Below, in pieces: positions 31,691 to 43,659 of a stretch of 64,000 nt of DNA. The position numbers were made by a program, and so were the translations under genes. Source of the stretch: Phylloscopus collybita (lineage: Eukaryota > Chordata > Aves > Passeriformes > Phylloscopidae). How positions within the stretch are numbered: the first letter of the stretch is position 1; each line of letters begins with the position of its first letter. Location of the stretch: assembly GCA_027886175.1 (NCBI GenBank), contig JAJNNQ010000077.1, positions 744,001 through 808,000 on the forward strand, written 5' to 3'. The notes under the pieces were generated by a model. It saw nothing but the letters and a program-made list of their open reading frames with translations. It did no database searches and was not told where the DNA came from.

Positions 31691-34600
31691 TTAGAACTAT
31701 TTTAAAGGTTTAGAATTTAATATATGATATAAATAAAATAGACGATTGGCGATATAACTATTATAAAGTTATTTAATGATTTTTTATTTTTTATTTTTAT
31801 ATTGGTAATTTATTATTAGAATTAAATAAATTTTAATTTTGTGTATACATATTTTATATATGTATATATATAGTGTATAGGTATATATAGAAATTGGTAG
31901 TAATATTTAGTGAATAATTATATTTATTTATGATTTTTATTTAATAATTAGATTTTTTTGAGGTATATATTGTGTTGTTTTATTTTTTTGTATTATTTAT
32001 TATGTGTAATTTGGTTTTTGAGTAAAAACAATTTTATGGATGGGTTTGTATTTAAGGTAGATTTGATTTAAATTGATTTTTTAAATAAATTTTTTATATT
32101 TATTATTGGGATTTTATTTCTGTTCATTGTAGATAGGAGTTTAGATTGGGTAGGGTTTGTTTTGTTGGTGGAATTTTGAGTGTTAATTAATTAGGTGGTT
32201 TTTCTTAAGTGTTGGTTTTAATTTTTTAAAAAATTTTATTTAATTTTTAGGTGTTTTTTAATAACTTACTGTATTTTTAAAATTTTGGTTGGAGTTGGTG
32301 TATGGTAGGGGATATGGTACACTTATTTAATGTTATATTTTTTAGTTTAGGTGTTAATAAGGTTATTTTTGAAATGAGTTTTATTGACTGATTTTTTTTT
32401 TAGGGGTATTATGTTTTTAAAGAATTTGTTTTTTAAGGTGTAGGATGGTGTTTTGGGTAGTGGTGTGAGGTACAGGATATGTTTTTTATTATTTAGTGGT
32501 GGTTATTACCATGGTTAGTATATAGTGTTTGTTTTGGCAGGTTTGGGGCAGTGTGATGTAATTAATTTGTTAGGATTTTTGTATTTATATTTGGATTATT
32601 GTTTATTATATTATAGGTGTTTTATTTGTTTGGTTTGTTTGATGGTAGTATATGTTTTATAGTTATGGATAATTTGAGAAATATTTTTTATGGCTAAGTT
32701 TATTTTTTGGTTTTGTGCTTATTTATAGGTGGTATTTTTTTTGATGATTTGAGGTATTATGAGTTTACTGAGTTAGGAATATTTTTTTGTGTGTGTTGTT
32801 AATTTAAGGTTTTTTTGATATTTTTATTTTTGTAGTTTGATTGATTTGTTTGTTGTTTTGGTGTTTTATATTAGTTTGATTTTTGGGGATATGGGTATTT
32901 ATAGGATGGATTTTTATAGGCTGTAGTAATGTTTTTACTTTTTAGTAGTTTAAAATGGGTTTTTTAATGTTGTTAACTAGGGTTTTTTTTAGTTATTTTT
33001 ATAGAGTGTTGGTTATTATTTATGAATTAGTGTAGTGGCAGAGTTTTGGTGGGGTTTTTTGGTAATGTTTAGGGTTAATTGAATGGTTTTGAGTTTCGTA
33101 AGTTGGTTTGATTTTTTTTTTTTTTTAGTGGTTTGTGTAATTTGTTGTGTGGGGTTTTATATGGTTGTTTTTCATTTTTGTTTTATTTTTCTAATGCGAT
33201 AAGAATTGTTTGAACAAGGAGTATAATGTGGTTTTTTGTTGGTAGTTGGTGGTATGGTGGAGTTTTTTTAGTTTGTGTTATTTATTTTTGGGGTTTTTTT
33301 ATTAACGAGATGAAAGTGATTATTTTTAGGTTAGTTTGTAATTATTTTTAAATTTTTAGGGTGATTTACTTTTTTAATATGGGTGTGCTGTGTGATGAGA
33401 GTAATTTATTTATTTTATGTCTTGTTGGTGGTATGGTGGATAGTGGGAATTTTTGTTTTGAATATTTATTTTAGTACTGGTAGTTGGGGTGCCAGGAGGA
33501 GTTGTGTTTTAGTGTTTATTATGTTTGAGATGGTTTGAATTTTTTTATAGGCTGTTAATTTTTGTTGTTGTTGTTGTTGGAGTGTAGTTGGTTTTGGATT
33601 TTTGAGAGTTTTGATTTTAGAATTTTAGTGGTTGATTATGTGTTTTATTAGGTATTTGTTGTTAAAGGTTTTAGGATCGATTTTGGTTCCCAGCTGCAGA
33701 GTAGAGTATGTTTTTTATATTTGGTTTTGTTTTGATTGGGTTAAGGGTTATTATGAGTGATTTTTGGTTTGATTTGGGTAAAGGTATGTTGTTGTTCCAG
33801 GCCCCAGTGGAAATTGGGGTTTTTTGGTGGGTAATTAGGTAGAAAGGGTTTATAATTTTGTTGTATTTAGGAATGTGTGTTTTTTACAAGTTTATGGTGT
33901 TTAGGAAAGTTTGTGGGGTTTTTTGCTGGTTTGTGGAGATACTGTTGTGATTTTGTTGATGATATTGGTGCGAATTTGATGTTGTTTGGATTTTTATTTC
34001 ATTTTTAGGAATTGGATTTTTTGAGTAGGTTTTTTAATTTTGGTTGGGTTTTTTTAATAGTAAAACTCGTTTTTAGGAGAATTTGGATGATTTTTTGCGT
34101 TTTTTAAAAATATTTTAGTCGTAGTGTTTTTTAATATAATGTTTTTAATGTATTGTAGATGTTCTGGAGTTTTATTTTTTTTAGTGTAGTTTGAATTAGT
34201 TTATGGTAGATGGTGGGAATGTGCTTCTATTTTTGGGGCAATTGGTTTTAGGTGTACTGTATTTTTTTATGTGAAGGCAAACTGGTTTGCATTTTGCAGC
34301 CAGAAGAATGGAGAAAAACGTGTTAGCAATGTTAATTGTGGTTACTATTTTGCTGCTTTGGACTTTAGTTTGTATTGGAGTTTTAGTATGTTTGGTATGG
34401 CAGCGCTCAGCGGTGGAGTTACTTTATTTAAGTTATGATAGTTTACAGTTAATTTTTATTTTTTGTTAGACTTGTGTGCAGGTTCGATGGGGCTGTTGAA
34501 GGGTGAGTGGGTTTTGGGGTTTCCTTTTTGGTTTTTAGTTTACAGATTATTTTGTGGATGGGAATTACAGCATTTTGAGTTGTTTTGTACTGTTGGTGAT

Positions 34601-36237
34601 GTACTGTTGAAGTGGCAGTTGGTACTTGTTTTTTGGTTTTTTTTAAAGTTTTCCTGCAGATGGGTTTTTTGATAATTTAGGCAAAGTGTAATTGTTTAAC
34701 AATTTTTGTTTTTATAGCTGCTATTTTGAATGTTTACTTGAGTTTTTTTTGTTTTTGAAATACTTATTTTGGAGGAAGTCTATGCTTAAAATGCATGCAG
34801 CTTTTGGGTTGGTTACAATGGGGTGGTTTTTGACTTATTTTTAGTTATGCTTACATTAGCGTTAGAATTATGCAGAAAGGACTACAGCTTAGTTTGTGGG
34901 ATGCTTTTTTTTATTTGGGGAACGTTTGTGTTTGGTGTTAGAATTTTTGACTTGTACTGTTGAGATTTGGAGAATTTTTAAAAAATTTTTTTTGAGTTGT
35001 GTGTGGTTTTTTTAAATTTTTTTTTAATGTTTTTACAGTTGTGATTTTTGCATGTGTTGGATTATGCACGGCATTTGTATATTTTTGGGGCCTTTTTGTT
35101 ATATTTAGCACGGGGGGTTTTGTATTATTCTGTTTTATTATTGTTAAAGTGGAAGAGCATTTTTGTGGTTTAAGTTGTGCAAGTTTTGTCCACATCATGG
35201 GTGTATATGGTACTAGGTTTGGGTCTTCAGTGTTTAGGTTATTTGAGAAGACAATTTTTGTTACTGCTATTTTTTTTAAGTCTTGAATTTTTTGTTTTAT
35301 GGTTTTTTTTTACTAGGTTTGCTGTATATAGAGATTATTTGTACACAGATATTTTTGTGCTGTATTTTTTAGGATTTGTTTTTAGAGACTGCAAGGGTTA
35401 GTTTTCTAATATTTTTTGGTTGATAATTGGATTTTGTGGCAGGGATTTCAAATGCTTTGCTTTTGTGCTGTTTAGAATTCTAGTTTATTTGCAGGATTTT
35501 AAAGACAGACTAACAAACTTATTATAGATTTATTAGGTTGTTAAGTGTAATTTTTTTTAAGCTTCAAAGATTTTTTAGGGAAAAGGACTCAATAGCAGTT
35601 TTTGGTTTTTTGCTAGTTGGTTGGGCTTGTGATTTGCTGTTGGTTCGTTGGGTTTGTGATTCACTGCTGGTTGGTTGGGTTTGTGATTTTGTGTTAATTG
35701 GTTTGGCTTTTGATTTTTTGTCAGTTTGTTTGGGTTTTGATTGTGTATTGGTTTAGCATTTGATTGGGTCTTGGTTGGTTTAGTTTTTGACTGTGTGTCA
35801 GTTGGTTGGGTTTTTAGTTGGGTGTTGGGAGGCATTGAGGGGTTTTTATCTGGATTATTGTTTATTGGTTGATTGGTTTTGTGTGTGTGTTTTTTTGTTG
35901 GGGCGACTGCCAGTGTTTTAGGCTCACTGTCTGGTTTAGTTGCTGTTTTGGGTTTATTACTGGGTTTAATTGCTGACTTAAGTTTTTTATTTGGTAGAGT
36001 TGTTGATTTAGGTTTATTGTTTGGTTTAGTTGCTGTTTGAGTAGTTGGGGTATTGGCTGCAGTTTGAGTGATTGGGGTAGTTGTTGATTTGTTCTGTTGC
36101 TTTCTTGCTTTTATTTGCTGCCCTACAGTTTTTAGTCCTGGGTGATAAGCATATGCCAGGGCTTAGTTTTTACAATGACTTTTGTTTTTGTTTTTGTTTT
36201 TGTTTTTGTTTTTTTTTTTTGTTTGTTTTTTGTTTTG

Positions 36238-36268
<31 letters not shown>

Positions 36269-37101
36269 GTTTAGAAGTATGGTAGGGTTTTTTTAGATTT
36301 TTTTTTTTTTACTTTGTTTGGGTTTTGAATTTGTTTATGTGAAAATTTTCAAGCTGGGGGATTAGAAAAATTTTAAAAGCTTCAGTTTAATTTTTTTATT
36401 ATTATTTGGGATTTCTTATATTTGGGTTTACTTTTGGGTTTATTTTTAGGTTAGTAGTTTTATTAGTTTTTTTGGAAAACAGACTTTATTTTAGACAAGC
36501 TGCAAAACATATAGAGGAAGTTCACTAGATTAAATATTAGCAAAGTGTTTTTCTAATATTTAGGGGACACTGAACATTTTTTAAAAGTGATGTAACTGAT
36601 TTAAAAGAGAAGGAGGAAAGAAAAGAATGAAAAATTTATTTTTGAAACAAACTGGATGCTATTATTAACAAATTTTTAAAATATGTTACTGGAACTAGGA
36701 TGCAGGGTAGGACAAAGAAGGTATAAACCAAACATACCGGGCACAAACTTCAGTATTTGTATAAGTTTTTTATAAATTATGATTATTCAGCGCACGAGAA
36801 TAGTTATTTTAATTTGTGTACTTTTAGTGTAAAAGTTATGCGTTAGGGACAACACTGGAGTTTTTTTTGGATAAGAAAATAAATTTAGGGATTAGAAAGG
36901 TATTAAAACTTGAAAAAAGTTTAGGGAACAGAAACACAGAAAGGATTTCATTTTAAGAGACCTTAGGAATTTAAGGAGCAATATGGTTATTGATTATTTT
37001 TACACAAAGTACAACTAAAAATGCAATTAATGCAAGTTTTTGTGGGTTGGTTTTTTGTTTGTTTGGTTGGTTGGTTGGTGGGTTGGTTGGGTTTTTTTTG
37101 G
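31691..37101 (-). pseudogene. Hypermutated gag and pro-pol remnants, right arm
   Basis: Read on the minus strand: gag-equivalent from about 37,101 down to 35,100, pro-pol-equivalent from about 35,100 down to 31,950. The low-complexity Gln/Lys/Thr repeat region is at 35,580-36,080. Patches with intact C runs (33,683-33,705 and 33,796-33,815) coincide with the intact-G patches of the left arm. No frame encodes a recognisable domain. Confidence 0.7.
36180..36275. repeat. (TTTTTG)n / (TTTTG)n microsatellite
   Basis: Pure TTTTTG and TTTTG tandem units inside the right-arm edited provirus. The left arm has only a short A-rich run at the matching place (15,515-15,535), so this expanded after duplication. 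Confidence 0.85.
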
Positions 37102-37119
37102 ACCCCACGTTGGGCACCA
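37102..37119 (-). other. Primer binding site, tRNA-Lys-like (unedited, right arm)
   Basis: Exact inverted copy of 14,713-14,730. On the minus strand it reads TGGTGCCCAACGTGGGGT. Confidence 0.85.
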
Positions 37120-37131
37120 ATAAAAATATAT

Positions 37132-37673
37132 ATCTTGGTTTAGGGCAAATTTGGGAGGAAACCTCCAAATGGGGTTCTTCTGGAAAGCAAACCCAAACGG
37201 CTCTTTTCTCCAGCCAGTCTGGAAAAAACTTCTTCAAAGAAGAAGTGGAAAAAACTATTTATTTAATAAACAAGGTGCTTACAAGCACAAGGAATGAATA
37301 TTAAGAAACAATAAAACCTCTCACTGCTCCAAAGAGAGATGGCAAACTGAGGCAGTCCTTGCCCTGGGTGCAGCTCAGCTCACTCAGTCTCTCACCAGCC
37401 CCACTCCCTCCGCAGCTCCAGGCCCGGCGGCCGCAGGTGCCAGCCCTCGCTGCTCCTCTGGGTTTGTCAGTCCAGAGCAGATTGAAACAGCCCCAAGAAA
37501 AAAAAGAAAAAAACAGTTCAGAGAACTTCTTTGCCTCAGTTAGCTAAAACTAACTAAAAGCACAGGAGATCTCTGTCTCACAGGCACTCACGGGGGCTCC
37601 ACGATGACATCCCAGGAGTCCCCAGGCTGCCAAAGAGCCGGGGTGTCCCAGACACTCACAGGGGTTCCTGTCA
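37132..37673 (-). mobile_element. 5' LTR of the right-arm hypermutated provirus (unedited)
   Basis: Inverted partner of 14,164-14,701 with normal C and G content. The contrast with the C-poor sequence below 37,100 is obvious by eye. Confidence 0.65.
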
Positions 37674-38739
37674 TGGGCAGAGTGGGAGCTGCAGGCAAAA
37701 GCTTCATTTCTTCATTGGAGAAACTCCTGCTGAGTCATGAGGTGGAGAAATGACAACCAACAGCCCGCCTAGACTTTCAGAATTCAATCAAAGAGAGGAG
37801 AGTGGGAGCACCTGGATTCAATCCTAGCCCCAGACTTTGTCAAAGGTTTATGTGTAAAAGATTGGAGGGGTGGCGATGAACCATAATGCAATTTGTCCCA
37901 CAGGATTAATGATAGAATACCAGAGATATTTCTAAAAATACACCTATGATTGATTCTGATCAGGATTATTTACACTAAAGGGTGAATTTCAAAAAATACT
38001 TATTTATTCCAGAATATAGGAGCTATAACAATAATTTGATTAGAGTGCTCAAGGAAGCAATTTTCAAATAAACAGGGCCTTGTGGGGGTTGTTTGAGGCC
38101 GTTCCAGACAGAGCCTCCTGCTCCAGCAGGAACTGCCTTTCCTGTGCCAGGACCAGGGCAGGTCTTGCTGCAGGAAAAGCCCCAGGCCAGCCCCAACATA
38201 GTGAAGGCCAGAAATGGCTCCTTGGGGTGCTTTAAAAGGAAACTGGAACTGATGGGGGTTGCCGAGGCACCCAAACCCAGCAGTGGGGTCAGGGCAGTGT
38301 CCATGGCCACAGTCCCTTGCAATGGCCCAGGGCAGGTTGGGATGATGATCCACCCTCACTCCTGGCCCAGGCCAGGGCTGCAGTGCCCTTCCCCACAGCC
38401 TGTCTGCACTGAAGCACATCCAGGCCTCTCTGCATTTCCCTTCCCCTCACTCTTGGCTCACTCACACACCTCCCAACAACCCACCTGGAGCTTTCAGCTG
38501 CAAGGAGTTCAAAGCTTGTCTGTCCTTCAGGAGTTGGTCTAATTCTGCCTTCAGCCAACTCTGGGTTTGTGTTTATTGTAGAACTTCCTGTGTGTCTAAA
38601 ACATTCCTTGCATGGTTCTGCCTTGGGGAAGGGGAAGCTCCTTGGTGGCACCTTGGGCTTGGAACACACTTGAAGAGATTGCCTGAAACTCAGGAGTTTA
38701 GGTTGCTAAAAAAGGAATAAAAACCCTCTTTGCCTGAGT

Positions 38740-39012
38740 TGTTGCCGCTGCTGGGGGCAGTGTGACCTGGTTCGGAAGCGACACGACGGTCACAATACAG
38801 ACGGTTCGGACAGATCACTCGCTGGATCAATATGATCGATGGTGAAATGCGATTATTAATTCCTTGTGCAGCCTTATATAGGCTCGGTGCGCTGACGTCA
38901 CCACAGCGGGGCTTCGGGTTAGTACGCTATTGAACAGTGCAAATGGAGAGGCAGGGACCCTATCTCCACGTACAACGAGATATCTTCAGCGCGGCTTCCC
39001 TAGCTGATCACA
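38740..39012 (-). mobile_element. 3' LTR of the right-arm ERV
   Basis: 273 bp running TGTGATCAGC to CGGCAACA on the minus strand. It has TATATAAGG-type promoter sequence (near 38,875) and a palindromic TGACGTCA, a CRE/ATF-type site, at 38,893-38,900, both altered in the 5' LTR. Confidence 0.9.
38893..38900. promoter_or_regulatory. CRE-like TGACGTCA in the LTR U3
   Basis: A perfect 8-bp palindromic cAMP-response-type element about 15 bases upstream (minus strand) of the TATA-like sequence. The equivalent in the 5' LTR is changed to GGACGTCA. Function is inferred from position only. Confidence 0.5.
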
Positions 39013-39026
39013 TCTCCCCCCTCTCC
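39013..39026 (-). other. Polypurine tract
   Basis: GGAGAGGGGGGAGA on the minus strand, directly abutting the 3' LTR: the expected plus-strand primer. Confidence 0.85.
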
Positions 39027-40274
39027 ATGAACAAAAGGGTTTACAATCGAATGATTTTTGTGTTACTAACAACTCGTAAACATTGGTTAGTAATAGGGGT
39101 ATAAAAATTACAAGTGCAACATGTTATGTTAACTGTCTCTGTTCTAAGAACATAATATTAACTGTGCTCAAGCGAGCCTTAACGAACTGGGTTAACTTAT
39201 TAAGGATGCAAGGACCGAATATGAGAATGAGCATAACAATGACAACTGGTCCTGATAACGTGGATATCAATCCAGGGTAACAATCCAGGGGGATTGGTTA
39301 AACAGGGAATTAAACCAGTTCTGCTGAGAGTGCTGCTTGCTGCGTTGTTCGAGCAGCTGCTGAAGCTCTGCCATAGATTGTCTGATAGGTCCTGAATAAT
39401 TTGCATAGAAGCAACATTTCTCATTCAGTGCGGCGCATAGACCTCCTTGGCGCAGGAGAAGGAGATCTAGTCCGTGCCTGTTCTGCAGCACTACCTCTGC
39501 AAGGGAGTTGAGGGAGTGTTCAAGGTTAGAAATGGATTTTTGGATCCTGAGCAAGTCCTCGTCTACAGTGGTCTGTAACTGGTTCAAGCCTTCATTCTGT
39601 ATGATTAGAGCTGAGACACCTGTCGCTGCACCTGTCACTCCCAGGCCCAAGAGAACTGCGAGGCTGACCGCGGTGAACAGTTCTCTCTTTTGGTGCGGCG
39701 AGTCACTCTCCAGGCGATGGAGCATTTCCTCATCGGAGTAGTATAGGATTCTGGGAACGACAACAACTTGGACACAGAAGTCATCAGCATCTTTAAAATA
39801 CTTATTGGAAGCACATGGGGTGATGCCTGTGGACTTGCAGGCCCATGTTCCCAGGGCTGCTGGGATTACCCAGGCCTGAGACTTATCTAGGGTAACAGAC
39901 GTGTTACAGATTTCTCTGTGGTGCCGTATGAGTTGTCTGCTGCCAATACAGACCCCTTTTCTGGAGATTTGTCCCAATGTAATTCCTTTCTGGGGGGTGT
40001 TCCATAAACATTGTTTGGGGTTGTTGTCATTGGAGTAGCTGAACATGGCATTAAGGGCTACTCCCTCATAAAAGGGTGGATAAGTATCATAACAGAGCCA
40101 ACAGGAGTTGGTGAGGTCCGGTTTTGTCGCATTCAGTGATGCGAATGCAGCTCTCAGCATGCGGTAAAAGAGAGCATGAGAAGTCAGTTCAAATGCATTG
40201 TGGAACGTTGTTGTAATGGTGGCGAGGTCTGTCGTGGGGACATTGTTTTTGTGATTGCTTTGTTGGACTATCAT
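39027..40274 (-). pseudogene. env, C-terminal SU and TM subunit (broken before the membrane anchor)
   Basis: A 335-codon frame at 39,267-40,274 contains the SU disulfide-isomerase-type CWLC, a furin-like HQKR cleavage site, a hydrophobic fusion-peptide region, a heptad-repeat helix, an immunosuppressive-domain-like segment and the CX6CC motif (CAALNEKCC), defining a gamma-type Env. It stops at 39,267. A hydrophobic anchor-like segment and tail appear in a different frame at about 39,130-39,240, so a frame change removes the membrane anchor. In infection Env mediates receptor binding and fusion; this copy could at most yield an unanchored fragment. Confidence 0.88.
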
Positions 40275-40971
40275 CTCATTTGGCCCGAACGCGGTACGAT
40301 GTTGTGTTGGGGCTCTGATAATTTAGACGGCTGCGCTTGGGTCTGTTCCCATGTGGTAGATGTAAACTGACCACCTGCGCCCAAGAGACCAGCTGGGATC
40401 TCGGGGCTGTAAAACTGTTATGTTCAAGTGGGAACAGGTTCCTTTATAGTCACTAATTTGCCCACTTGTACTGAACACGGCTCGTTTACAGTCCCTTGGC
40501 CAATAGCTCACCTCTAGGAAATTGTCCTTTTTAGATGGGACCCACAAGTCACTGGTTACGATGGTCTCGCATCCGCGAGTGCTTCCAATACTCATATTCA
40601 GAGTAAATGCAATAGCTTTGACCAGGATTGACACTAGGACACCAGTATGTTCCTCTACTGATATAGGAAGCAGGCTTCCCTTGGGGGTCAAGACCTATGT
40701 TATGGTAGTTGAATATGTCACCGAGGTGAACAATGAAGCTAGGAGCATGAGAAACTGTCTTTGCTATCACCCTACCATCTCTGGGGTTTTGCAGGCTCCA
40801 GAGGCATGGCCGACAGGGATGCTCGTTCGGCCTGCCTTGACTGAAAAGCTGGCTTAGGAAGAGAAGGATGCAGACGGGCAGATGACGTGGAGTCCACATC
40901 AATGCTGCGGAGCGAGGCTGGCACAAGATGTCACGACGGTAGACCTGTCGAGAGAGACTCAGAGGTTTCAT
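40275..40971 (-). pseudogene. env, N-terminal SU, in two frames
   Basis: The frame starting at 40,971 has a basic leader followed by a hydrophobic signal-like core (LPVCILLFLSQLFS) and Cys/aromatic-rich SU sequence, and stops at 40,549. SU sequence continues in another frame at 40,323-40,691. With the C-terminal part in yet another segment, at least two breaks separate the pieces. Confidence 0.75.
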
Positions 40972-41233
40972 TAGCTGGGTTGCATAACACAGGCTTTATG
41001 GATTTCAAAGGACACCATTTAATAAACCTGTCCTTTTCCACTGCCACGTACCCTCTGCCTGTCACTACTAATTTCCACCCCGTTTCCCACTCTCCTATCT
41101 CATTTTTGATGCTAACTGGTGGGCCTTCTTTTACTGCTTCTGTGGCCCAATGCTTTTGAGAAGGAGCTTGCGGTTGGTCTCCCCTAGGAAATTGGTTCAG
41201 TGCCAGCATAGCAGTAGCTAGCAGTAGGAGTTG

Positions 41234-41665
41234 TTATGGTGGAGGGATGCTGTTGGTTAACCCCTCCGCTCTGGCTAGAGTCTCTAGCTTGGATTTTAAT
41301 GTCTGATTCGCTCTCTCCACTATGGCCTGTCCTGTGCTGTTGTATGGAATTCCTTGCTTTAGAGCAATGTCCCATTTTGTGGCGAACTCTTGCACTGACT
41401 TGAACATGAAATTTGTCCCATTGTCCATTTTGATTTGCTTGGGAATGCCAAGCCATGCCATAGCTGTTAACCAGTGCTGGATTGTAGCTTTAGAGTTTGC
41501 TTTGGCGTGCTGGGTTGCGACAATCATGCCGCTGTGTCTACAGTCACAGCGAGCCAAGCTCTGGGCTTCAACAGTTGACAGAGGGTGAAGTCTGTTTGCC
41601 AAATTTCTGAGGCTTTCAGGCCTCTGGGGTTGACCCCGCTCAACCATAGAGGCACCTTCTGGCAA
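41234..41665 (-). pseudogene. pol: integrase core
   Basis: Carries KMDNGTNF (second catalytic Asp) and GQAIVERANQTL (catalytic Glu) of the DDE integrase core. The first catalytic Asp (WQTDF) lies in the overlapping frame of the preceding segment, so a frame change splits the core. The C-terminal domain probably extends to about 41,000 (ERGYV/ AVEKDRF-type sequence) in a further frame. Confidence 0.8.
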
Positions 41666-42474
41666 TGTGGGCAGGTGGCCACTATGTGTCTGGCGTCTGA
41701 CATTGAGATATCACATTTTTTGGCAAGCGCTTTGGCTCCAACATGAAGGGACTCGTGTAGTTGTCTTGCTTCTTGCAAGGTCCACAGTCCTTTAGCTGCT
41801 GCATCGGCCTTGTCCTGACCTATCTGGAAGAACCCTTTGACGAGGTTGTGACTGTTAACATGCATGACAGATATCATGCCCTGACGTGATGAAAGTTCTT
41901 CTTCGATCATGATAGCAGCTGGAGATGTTGAAATGCCTGGACCTGACATCGCCTGGCAGAGCTTTGCGATGAACATGGAGTCGGTGACGATGTTAAGATG
42001 TTCTGACTGGAACAGTCCACATGCAAGCACGACGGCTGAAGCTTCTAGCAGTTCCACTGACAGCGACTTATCTGTCATTTTTACACACTGCCACCGATCT
42101 TGGGCTTGCCACATGACAGCTGCTGTGGAGGTGGCTGAAGACATGTCAGTGAATACTGTCTGGCCTGGTTCAAGACCAGCCCCCGGTCTTGAACTTTCTG
42201 TGGGAGGTCGATGTCCACCATGGCTATCAGCTGAGTCCATGGAGGTTTGGCTGCGTAGCAGAGCTCTCCTGCAAAGCTGAAAAGGGCTAGGGCAAGGTGT
42301 TCTGAGACTGCTACTGACGATGCTGGAATCTGTTTCTGGAATGGCAAGTATATTTTTGCAGGCTCGAGACCCAGGTGATTCAGTGCAAGCTTCCTTCCTT
42401 TCATGATTAGGTTTCCAAGGCATTCCACTCCCAGGGTAAAGGCACGTGATGTTCTTCCGAGGACTATCCATCAT
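41524..42474 (-). pseudogene. pol: connection, RNase H and integrase zinc domain
   Basis: One frame with RNase H acidic residues (VFTDMSS, SVELLEA, IVTDSMF and a C-terminal DKADAAAKG), then the integrase HHCC domain (LHESLHVG with CPHCQK), then the first core Asp in IWQTDFTLC. The upstream end is separated from reverse transcriptase by a stop or frame change near 42,480-42,600. Confidence 0.8.
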
Positions 42475-42599
42475 ACCGGTTCGGCTGTGTCAGGAGGTCC
42501 TTGTGCCAATGCTCCTACTCTGCCTTCTTTGGTAAAGTGCACGTACAGGTCTAAGGGCAGGCTTGGGTTCCATTGAGCAAGAACTGCTGTGGACAGCTG

Positions 42600-43424
42600 T
42601 CATTCGATGAAGTCAAGGGAGCAGGCAGCCTGGTCTGAGAGGGTTTTTTGCTCCCAGGGGTGCTTTCCCTTGAGGAGGTCATGCAATGGAGACATCAGCT
42701 CCGGCGGAATGAGGACAACATTTTGCAGCCACTGCAGAGATCCAACCAGCCGCTGAGCATCATGGAGTGTACTGATGTCATGGCGGATTTTGATTTTCGG
42801 AGGCGTCACGTAGGAGCTGTCAATTTTCACGCCTAAGAACGTGACAGAAGGACCTCTCTTTATCTTTGCTTCGGCTATCTCGAAACCTCTGGACTTTAGG
42901 GCTTCTGAGATTGTGGATACGAGGTTGTCCACTTGGCAGGGCTTAGGAGCAGCGACCAGGATGTCATCCATGTATTGGACGATGGTGGCCTCTGGGCTTG
43001 CGGATCGAACGGGAGCTAGGGCTTGGCTCACTACGATTTGGCAAATCGTAGGAGAATTGACCATTCCTTAGGGAAGCACCTTCCAGTGGAATCGTAAGTT
43101 GGGTTGTTGGGCATTGGGGAATACCACTGAGAAGGTGAACCACTCTTTGTCTTGATCGTGCAAGGGGATAGAGAAGAAACAGTCTTTAATGTCAAGCATC
43201 ATGCATGGCTGGTCTGTTGGGACAAAGGAGTTGCCAGGAAGTTGTGTTTGCACTGAACCCATGGGCTGGATCTTCTGGTTGACAGCACGCAAGTCGTGGA
43301 GCAGACGAAAGCCTTCTCCTCTGCGTTTTGATATGACAAACACAGGGGTGTTCCATGGAGAAGTGGGTGGTTCGATGTGTCCTTTTTCTAATTCTCGTTG
43401 GACTAGCTGAAGAAGGATTGACAT
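42600..43424 (-). pseudogene. pol: reverse transcriptase (internal stop)
   Basis: From 43,424 the frame has typical reverse transcriptase sequence including the first catalytic Asp (MLDIKDCFFSIPL), stops at TAA 43,068-43,070 where the conserved LPQG motif expects Gln, and continues in the same frame to 42,600 with the active site YMDD at about 42,963-42,974 and FLGVKI beyond. YMDD and the surrounding sequence are alpha/beta-retrovirus-like. Confidence 0.88.
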
Positions 43425-43659
43425 TCTAGGCTCAGGAATGGGCCACTGCTCTACCTACACCGGTTCTGATGATTTCCATGTCAGCCGAATTGGAGGTGAC
43501 GGGTACGCTGCAGTGGCCCTCAGGGTAAATTTGTCACCCTGACATTCAGCTGAGATAGAGCATCTCGTCCAAGCAAAGGTGGCTGTCGAGAATCGGGAAG
43601 GACATAAGCGTGGAGTCAAACTTCTCCCTCGAACTTCTCCCCTGCTTCATCATAGATGA

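Larger units (their letters stand above)
31142..37673 (-). mobile_element. Hypermutated ERV-L-like provirus, right-arm copy
   Basis: The inverted partner of 14,164-21,069, so depletion appears as loss of C on the plus strand: 31,306-31,498 is 193 bases without C. C content becomes normal outside 31,142 and within the 5' LTR. Most edited positions are shared with the left copy (compare 34,110-34,300 with 17,375-17,560 inverted), so editing predates arm duplication. It differs by lacking the solo LTR and by having longer T/G-rich microsatellites. No functional gene remains. Confidence 0.85.
30690..38733 (-). repeat. Right arm of the large inverted repeat, inner part
   Basis: Reverse-complement match of 13,101-21,537. 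It contains the second copy of the hypermutated provirus and its flanks, ending at the provirus inserted at 38,740. The left-arm solo LTR is missing here. Confidence 0.85.
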
